In this document: in pieces, positions 59,652 through 64,000 of the stretch | How positions within the stretch are numbered: position 1 is the first letter of the stretch | Layout of the letters: each line of letters begins with the position of its first letter | Origin: Pseudomonadota bacterium | GTDB taxonomy: Bacteria; Pseudomonadota; Alphaproteobacteria; Rhizobiales; Xanthobacteraceae | DNA length: 64,000 bases | NCBI GenBank assembly: GCA_023404675.1 | Contig: JAEYAW010000013.1 | Span: 248,001-312,000 of the forward strand | Direction: 5' to 3' | Position numbers and translations under genes: made by a program | The notes under the pieces: model-generated | The model's database searches: none | What the model was told of the DNA's origin: nothing | The model's input: the letters and a program-made list of their open reading frames with translations, nothing else

Positions 59652-60374
59652 ATGAGCCAGACGACAGATCCCAATTCGATGGCCGAGCCGAGGCGCCGCC
59701 GCAGGCGGCGCGGCCTCGTGCGCGCGGTGATCGTCTCGGCGTTCGCGCTGGTTTTCGTCGGCGGGCTGTTCGGGTTTCTGGCCTTCATCACGCAGGTGCG
59801 CTCGGACGAGTTCAAGCCCGATACGCGGGCGGACGGGATCGTGGTGCTGACCGGGGGATCGTCGCGGGTCTCCGACGCCATCGAACTGCTCGGCGACGGC
59901 TATGGCCAGCGCCTGCTGATCTCCGGCGTTCATCGCGCCAACAGCATCAGCGATATCTCGCGCACGCTGCCGGACAGCCAGAAGCTGCTGGCCTGCTGCG
60001 TCGATCTCGATCATTCGGCGGTCAACACCCGCAGCAACGCCGTAGAGACCCGGCGTTGGGTCCGCGAGCGCGGCTTTCATTCCCTGATCGTCGTGACGTC
60101 CAACTATCACATGCCGCGCGCGATCCTCGAAATGTCCAGCGCGATGCCGGACGTGACCTTGATTCCCTTCGCGGTCGTGGGAGAGAAGTGGCGCGAGGAA
60201 CCGTGGTGGATGAGCGGGGGAACGATGCGGCTGCTCCTGTCCGAATATACGAAATACCTGTTCGCCGAGTTTCGCACCCGCCTTGAGCGGTTCGGCATCG
60301 AATTGCCCGTCGAGTCGGACGATGCCGGCGCCAATGACGTCATCCGCCGGCCGGCGACGGCCGCGATCTATTGA
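59652..60374 (+). CDS. YdcF-like DUF218 membrane protein
   Basis: 240 residues. A short basic N-terminus, one membrane helix (about 23-47), then a DUF218 domain: GIVVLTGGSSRVSDAIELL and SRSNAVETRRWV-like NTRSNAVETRRWVRERGF followed by VTSNYHMPRAILEM. DUF218 proteins (YdcF/SanA) act in the envelope, possibly on nucleotide or polyprenyl phosphates. ATG 59652. Conserved between ftsX and plsC in relatives, so a cell envelope role is likely. Confidence 0.88.
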   Translation: MSQTTDPNSMAEPRRRRRRRGLVRAVIVSAFALVFVGGLFGFLAFITQVRSDEFKPDTRADGIVVLTGGSSRVSDAIELLGDGYGQRLLISGVHRANSISDISRTLPDSQKLLACCVDLDHSAVNTRSNAVETRRWVRERGFHSLIVVTSNYHMPRAILEMSSAMPDVTLIPFAVVGEKWREEPWWMSGGTMRLLLSEYTKYLFAEFRTRLERFGIELPVESDDAGANDVIRRPATAAIY

Positions 60375-60387
60375 GGCCGCCCCCGTC

Positions 60388-61140
60388 ATGCCGCTGATCT
60401 TCGTCCGTTCGCTGATCTTCAACGTCCTGTTCTACGCGCTGATGGTGGTGTGGATCGTCGTCATCCTGCCGTCGTTCATTCTGCCGCGCCGGGTCATGAT
60501 CGCCATTGCCAAGGCATGGGCGCTTCATAACCTCTGGCTCATGCGGCTGGTGTGCGGCACGCGGGTCGAGTTCCGCCACGCCGAGCGGATTCCGAAGGGG
60601 CCGCTGATCGTCGCCTCGAAGCATCAGTCGATGTGGGAGACGTTCGCACTGGTGCGGCTGCTGGACGATCCGCTTTACATTCTCAAGCGCGAACTGCTCT
60701 GGATTCCGTTCTTTGGCTGGTATCTGAAGAAAGCCGGCATGATCGGCATCGATCGCACGGCGGGCGGCCGCGCGCTGCTCAACATGATGCGGCGCGCGCG
60801 CGATCAGGTGCGCAACGGACGGCAACTCGTGATCTTTCCCGAGGGCACGCGCCGTCCCGTGGATGCGCCGCCGGAGTACAAGCCGGGCGTCGGGCAGATG
60901 TATGTGCAGTTCGGCGTGCCCTGCGTGCCGGTCGCCCTGAATTCGGGCCTGTTCTGGCCGCGCCGGACCTTCATGCGCTATCCGGGCACGATTGTTGTCG
61001 AATGTCTGGAGGTGGTGCCGCCGGGGCTGTCGCGTGACGCGTTTCTGGGACGCATCGAGCAGGCCATCGAGGCGGCGACGGCGCGCATCGTCGCCGAGGC
61101 GCGGGCCGAACAGGCAAAGCTGTTCAAGCGGGATGGGTAG
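60388..61140 (+). CDS. plsC: 1-acyl-sn-glycerol-3-phosphate acyltransferase
   Basis: 250 residues; makes phosphatidic acid from lysophosphatidic acid in the inner membrane. An N-terminal hydrophobic helix (about 7-30), motif I SKHQSMWET (the H-x4-E variant common in Alphaproteobacteria), FGWYLKKAGMIGIDR, and motif III FPEGTRRP are all present. Start ATG 60388, 13 bases after the DUF218 stop. Its stop codon abuts the stop codon of the convergent ChaC gene with no base between (61140/61141). Confidence 0.92.
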   Translation: MPLIFVRSLIFNVLFYALMVVWIVVILPSFILPRRVMIAIAKAWALHNLWLMRLVCGTRVEFRHAERIPKGPLIVASKHQSMWETFALVRLLDDPLYILKRELLWIPFFGWYLKKAGMIGIDRTAGGRALLNMMRRARDQVRNGRQLVIFPEGTRRPVDAPPEYKPGVGQMYVQFGVPCVPVALNSGLFWPRRTFMRYPGTIVVECLEVVPPGLSRDAFLGRIEQAIEAATARIVAEARAEQAKLFKRDG

Positions 61141-61701
61141 TTACCCCCGCAGCAGCCCGACCAGCTGGTGCAGGCGCGCATCGTGCACGCCCTGAGCCTC
61201 GAGGGCGGCGACGGTCGTCAGCACATAGTCAACGTTCGCGCCGGATTGTCCATGTCCCTGCCGGACAAAGTGGGCCTGCTGGGTCACGGACAGCCGTCCG
61301 GCATACTGACCGTGGCCACGATCCGCGACATAGGCGACTGCGCTGACGCGCTGACGCGCGTCGCCGTGCAGCCAGACCGAGCGCAGCACCTCGCGATAGA
61401 CGCCCGTCACCTGCTCGCGTGCGCGCAGATAGGCGATCGTGCTCTCCCGCTTCTCCGCCGCGACCCGGAAGGCGACGCCCTGGCAGGCCCCGCCCCGATC
61501 GAGCCCAAGCACGAGACCCGGCTTTTCCGGCGTGCCGCGATGGACCAGCGAGTAGATGCAGAGGGAGCGATGCTCGCCGATCAGCCGCGCCGCCGCTTTC
61601 TCGACGAAGTCGAAGCCCGGATTCCAGATCAGCGAGCCGTAGCCGAAGACCCATAGATCGTCGTGCGGAAAATCGGTGTCGGAAAGGGTTTTGGCGGCCA
61701 T
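61141..61701 (-). CDS. ChaC-type gamma-glutamylcyclotransferase
   Basis: 186-residue protein of the ChaC family, which degrades glutathione to 5-oxoproline and cysteinyl-glycine. The glycine-rich substrate loop VFGYGSLIWNPGFDF (about residues 18-32) and RGTPEKPGLVLGLDRGGACQGVAFRV are typical. Other family conserved residues in the middle part look intact. Convergent with plsC at zero spacing. Confidence 0.92.
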   Translation of the reverse strand: MAAKTLSDTDFPHDDLWVFGYGSLIWNPGFDFVEKAAARLIGEHRSLCIYSLVHRGTPEKPGLVLGLDRGGACQGVAFRVAAEKRESTIAYLRAREQVTGVYREVLRSVWLHGDARQRVSAVAYVADRGHGQYAGRLSVTQQAHFVRQGHGQSGANVDYVLTTVAALEAQGVHDARLHQLVGLLRG

Positions 61702-61949
61702 CGCGGTTACCGGGCAGGGCTGCCGGCGCAGTTCAGCTTGAAACGCTGACAGGCAAAGCAGATTTCGCGCCCACTGGGAATAGCCGATTGGCGGATGCGG
61801 CCCTGCCGGGCGTTTGTTACCGCGTACCCGGATTCTCGCCGCATTGTCGTTGCAACCGGGAGGTGGGGGTATGGTGGCGGGACCGGCGCACGTCGGCGGT
61901 CGGCTTTGCGGACGCCAGACCAGCCGTTTGCAGGGGAGCGTCGCAGTTC

Positions 61950-63134
61950 ATGTCAGTTGTTTCACCCGAACCGCGCCGCCGTCGGCTCTGGACCTTGTTC
62001 CTGATGCCGGCTCTCGTGCTGGTCCTTGCCATCCTGTGGAGCGGTTTCTGGTTCTACGCAGCCAATCAGGCCAGCGAACGGCTCGACGCGTGGCGTGAGC
62101 AGGAAGCAAAGTCGGGCCGCGTGTTCGAGTGCGGCGACCGGTCCATCGCCGGCTTTCCGTTCCGGCTGGAGGTCCGGTGCAGCGGTGCGAGCGTGGCGCT
62201 GGTCTCCCAGACCGCCGGACAGGATGCGCGCGAGCCGGTCAACGTAAAGCTCTCCGGGCTGCTGGCGGTTGCGCAGATCTACGATCCGCAGAAGATGATC
62301 GTGGAGTTTTCCGCGCCTGCCTCGGTGGCGGACGGCAGTTCGCCGCCGTCGCTGTTCGTGAACTGGAGCCGGGCGCGGGCCAGCGCGACGGGACTGCCGC
62401 AGACACCCGATCGGGGTTCGCTGGTGTTCGATGATCCGGTGGTTGAGCAGGTCCGGCCGGAGGGGCGCACCGTTGTCGGCCGCGGCAAGCTGGTCGAACT
62501 GCATGGCCGCATCGCAGAGGGCTCGGCACGCGAAAATCCGGTGGTCGAGACGGCGTTTCAGGCCGAGGCGCTGAGCCTGCCGGATGTTCATCCGGTGCTG
62601 GCCGAGCCGTTCTCGGCCGATATCCGCGCGCTGCTGCGCGGCTTGAACAATCTCACGCCCAAGCCATGGCCCGAGCGGTTCCGGCAACTGCAGGCGGCGG
62701 GGGGCCGGATCGAGATCACCCGGTCGCGCATCCAGCAGGGCGATCTGCTGGCGATAGCCTCCGGCTCGCTGGGCCTCACGGAGAGCGGCAAGCTCGATGG
62801 CCTTCTCAGCATCACCGTGGCCGGCATCGACACGGTGATTCCGAAACTCGGCCTCGACCAGTTGCTCCAGTCCCAGGGCACCCTGGATCGCGTCGCCCCC
62901 GGCGTGAAGTCGGACGACGTGAACAAGGTGCTCGGCGCGCTGGACAGGATGATCCCCGGTCTCGGCCGCACCGCCCGCCAGAGCGTGAACGCGAGCGCGT
63001 CCGCCGGCATCGCCATGCTTGGGCAGCCGGCGACGCTGGAAGGCCGCAAGGCGCTGGCGTTGCCGCTGCGTTTCGTGGATGGAGCGGTCCACATCGGACC
63101 GCTCAAGGTCGGCGAGGTGCCCCCCTTGTTCTGA
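61950..63134 (+). CDS. DUF2125 family membrane-anchored protein
   Basis: 394 residues with one N-terminal membrane helix (about 15-40), then an extracytoplasmic domain. The opening of the domain GFPFRLEVRCSGASVAL with a disulfide-capable pair (FECGDRSIAGFPFRLEVRC) is the DUF2125 mark. Function unknown; widely found in Rhizobiales. The ATG at 61950 starts the short basic N-terminus; it is not part of a clear operon. Confidence 0.88.
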   Translation: MSVVSPEPRRRRLWTLFLMPALVLVLAILWSGFWFYAANQASERLDAWREQEAKSGRVFECGDRSIAGFPFRLEVRCSGASVALVSQTAGQDAREPVNVKLSGLLAVAQIYDPQKMIVEFSAPASVADGSSPPSLFVNWSRARASATGLPQTPDRGSLVFDDPVVEQVRPEGRTVVGRGKLVELHGRIAEGSARENPVVETAFQAEALSLPDVHPVLAEPFSADIRALLRGLNNLTPKPWPERFRQLQAAGGRIEITRSRIQQGDLLAIASGSLGLTESGKLDGLLSITVAGIDTVIPKLGLDQLLQSQGTLDRVAPGVKSDDVNKVLGALDRMIPGLGRTARQSVNASASAGIAMLGQPATLEGRKALALPLRFVDGAVHIGPLKVGEVPPLF

Positions 63135-63454
63135 GGGGGTCTTTCGGGGGCGAACAGATTTCCGCGCTCAATTGTCGCGCTTTTTCGCCTTGGACACAGG
63201 GGGTGGGGCCCATACCTTTTCCCCGTTATGTCGAACCAAGCGCGCCTGATCCGTCAGATGTTCCGCGCGGGTAGCCTCCAGGCAGGAAGCTAGCCCGGAC
63301 GGACGCGCGCGCGTCCGCGCCGTCCGGGTTCGAGCAGAACGTCCATCCTCAAATCCCCCATCCGAAGCCAGATCACCCGCCGGGCAGCGGGTCGCCCCCG
63401 GGAGCACCGGCAGGGCTGCGCTTCGATCTCGCAAGACAATCGTAGGAGATTGGC
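63135..63454. other. Leader region upstream of rnk
   Basis: 320 bases without a confident gene. It contains a 21-codon open frame (63228-63293, MSNQARLIRQMF start, no clear ribosome site), directly followed by a strong GC palindrome, and a second hairpin ACCCGC-GCGGGT at 63375-63392. It may be a structured 5' leader of rnk or the 3' end of the DUF2125 message. Confidence 0.45.
63294..63328 (+). other. Strong GC-rich palindrome
   Basis: CCCGGACGG (63294-63302) pairs with CCGTCCGGG (63320-63328). Inside it lies the perfect 16-base palindrome GGACGCGCGCGCGTCC (63301-63316), so alternative stems are possible. Not followed by a U-run. Confidence 0.55.
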
Positions 63455-63844
63455 ATGTCCCAAAATCTTCACCTCCCGCCCATCGCGATCCGCGCGAGCG
63501 ACGCCGCGCGGCTGCGGCTTCTGGCCGATGCGGCGATGGACAAGTTCCCCGCCACGGCGGACTTCCTTGCCGGCGAACTGGAGCGTGCGGACATCTGGCC
63601 GGACGGCAGGCCGATGACCGGCATCGTTGCGATGGGCTCAAGCGTGACATTCCGCGACGATGTCACCACGCAGGAGCGCACCGTGACTCTCGTGTATCCC
63701 GATCAGGCCGATATCAGCGTCAACCGGATCTCGGTGCTGACGCCGATCGGCGCCGCGCTGATCGGCCTGTCGCCCGGGCAGACCATCGAATTCCGGGCGC
63801 CCGGCGGCAAATTCCGGTCGCTGACCGTGCTGGCCGTGGCATAA
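63455..63844 (+). CDS. rnk: Rnk-type regulator of nucleoside diphosphate kinase
   Basis: 129-residue GreA/GreB C-terminal-domain-like protein. A short N-terminal helical part (DAARLRLLADAAMD, about 15-28) is followed by the FKBP-like GreA_GreB domain (VTFRDDVTTQERTVTLVYPDQAD, SVLTPIGAALIGLSPGQTIEF). Rnk binds RNA polymerase and regulates nucleotide metabolism in gamma-proteobacteria; the role here is by family. TAGGAGA eight bases before the ATG supports the start. Confidence 0.92.
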   Translation: MSQNLHLPPIAIRASDAARLRLLADAAMDKFPATADFLAGELERADIWPDGRPMTGIVAMGSSVTFRDDVTTQERTVTLVYPDQADISVNRISVLTPIGAALIGLSPGQTIEFRAPGGKFRSLTVLAVA

Positions 63845-63851
63845 TTCGCAC

Positions 63852-63881
63852 CCGGCCCTCTCTCCCGCCAGAGAGGGCCGG
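63852..63881 (+). terminator. Stem-loop after rnk
   Basis: CCGGCCCTCTC (63852-63862) and GAGAGGGCCGG (63871-63881) make a perfect 11-bp stem, eight bases after the rnk stop. The downstream ATTTTCT run is not adjacent to the stem, so intrinsic termination is only moderately supported. Confidence 0.5.
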
Positions 63882-63887
63882 AGCGGG

Positions 63888-63912
63888 GATCATTTTCTGT
63901 GATCATTTTCTG
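63888..63912 (+). repeat. Tandem repeat GATCATTTTCTG
   Basis: The 12-mer GATCATTTTCTG occurs at 63888-63899 and 63901-63912, separated by one base, in the short region before the last gene. The GATC-rich area also holds the dyad at 63924-63937. Confidence 0.75.
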
Positions 63913-63923
63913 ACGGCCTGATA

Positions 63924-63937
63924 TGATCTTGTGATCA
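63924..63937 (+). promoter_or_regulatory. Dyad TGATC-TTGT-GATCA upstream of the histidine-rich gene
   Basis: Perfect 5-bp arms with a four-base spacer, 21 bases before the last start codon. Extended it reads TGATATGATCTTGTGATCA. Its size fits a Fur/Zur-family operator only loosely; the link to metal control comes from the His-rich protein that follows, so it is inference. Confidence 0.35.
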
Positions 63938-63958
63938 ATCCGCTCTAGTTTCGGCCCC

Positions 63959-64000
63959 ATGGCACACGACCACGCGCACGATCACGACTCGTCTCACGAT
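63959..64000 (+). CDS. Start of a histidine-rich protein, cut by the right window edge
   Basis: Only 14 codons are visible: MAHDHAHDHDSSHD, a His/Asp-rich N-terminus as seen in zinc, nickel or cobalt transporters and metallochaperones. No ribosome site is obvious, so the true start could be elsewhere. The family cannot be told from this piece. It follows a GATC-containing dyad that may be a regulatory site. Confidence 0.45.
   Translation, partial: MAHDHAHDHDSSHD

Noticed and set aside
1..64000. CRISPR arrays, insertion sequences, prophage or integrase genes
   Set aside because: No regularly spaced repeats, transposase motifs or integrase genes were seen in the window.

Overview
The window is GC-rich chromosomal DNA from an alphaproteobacterium, most likely of the Rhizobiales and probably of the Bradyrhizobium / Rhodopseudomonas / Afipia group (Nitrobacteraceae). 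The main reasons are the gene order tlpA | argH - small lipoprotein - lysA - TIGR02302-type protein, followed by cpdR - zinc-ribbon protein | ftsEX - DUF218 - plsC and a DUF2125 protein; a maf - yacG - tRNA-Phe block; a consensus CtrA box; and EcfG-type (general stress response) promoter motifs. I saw no insertion sequence, prophage, CRISPR array or rRNA. The organism call is inference from these families, not a database match.

Layout from left to right. 1-8.2 kb: fumarase fumC (3' end cut by the window edge), a ThrE-type amino-acid exporter, a small CtrA-boxed Fis/FlbD-type DNA-binding protein, then a stress island (KGG-repeat protein, YghA-like SDR, PAP2 phosphatase, a coupled DUF3147 membrane pair, a truncated isochorismatase-type hydrolase and a PRC-barrel protein), with EcfG-like promoters before the SDR and PRC genes. 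8.3-16.3 kb: a complete kdpFABCDE potassium-uptake operon on the minus strand, headed by an extra 27-residue membrane micropeptide gene. 16.7-24.6 kb: tRNA-Phe, yacG, maf, a large outer-membrane barrel protein, kdsD, a three-gene overlapping mini-operon starting with an RMF-like 52-residue protein, an alpha/beta hydrolase and metY. 24.7-30.0 kb: a membrane protein with a GT2 glycosyltransferase, and several secreted proteins of unknown role.

30.1-38.6 kb looks like a carboxylate uptake and catabolism region. Two related acyl-CoA dehydrogenases flank a winged-helix regulator with a five-cysteine C-terminal domain. Both dehydrogenase promoters carry the same 21-bp motif (ACTTTAG-N6-AAAACTGT), which I propose as the operator. 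Next to them are a TctC/Bug-type binding protein and, divergently, a TAXI-TRAP transporter with its DUF1850 partner. 38.6-50 kb holds a CNNM/CorC-type protein, a streptogramin-lyase-like beta-propeller, two tandem LuxR-type regulators, propionyl-CoA synthetase with a coupled unknown protein, and an ArsR-SRPBCC-DUF899-DUF1428-VOC cluster.

50-64 kb is conserved core: tlpA and argH, whose divergent start codons overlap, then lysA, the TIGR02302 protein, cpdR, ftsEX, plsC, a ChaC-type enzyme, a DUF2125 protein, rnk, and the first codons of a histidine-rich protein cut by the right edge. I found no single complete new system. The best leads are the shared operator of the acyl-CoA dehydrogenase regulon, the kdp leader micropeptide, the RMF-like mini-operon and the CtrA-boxed FlbD-like protein.
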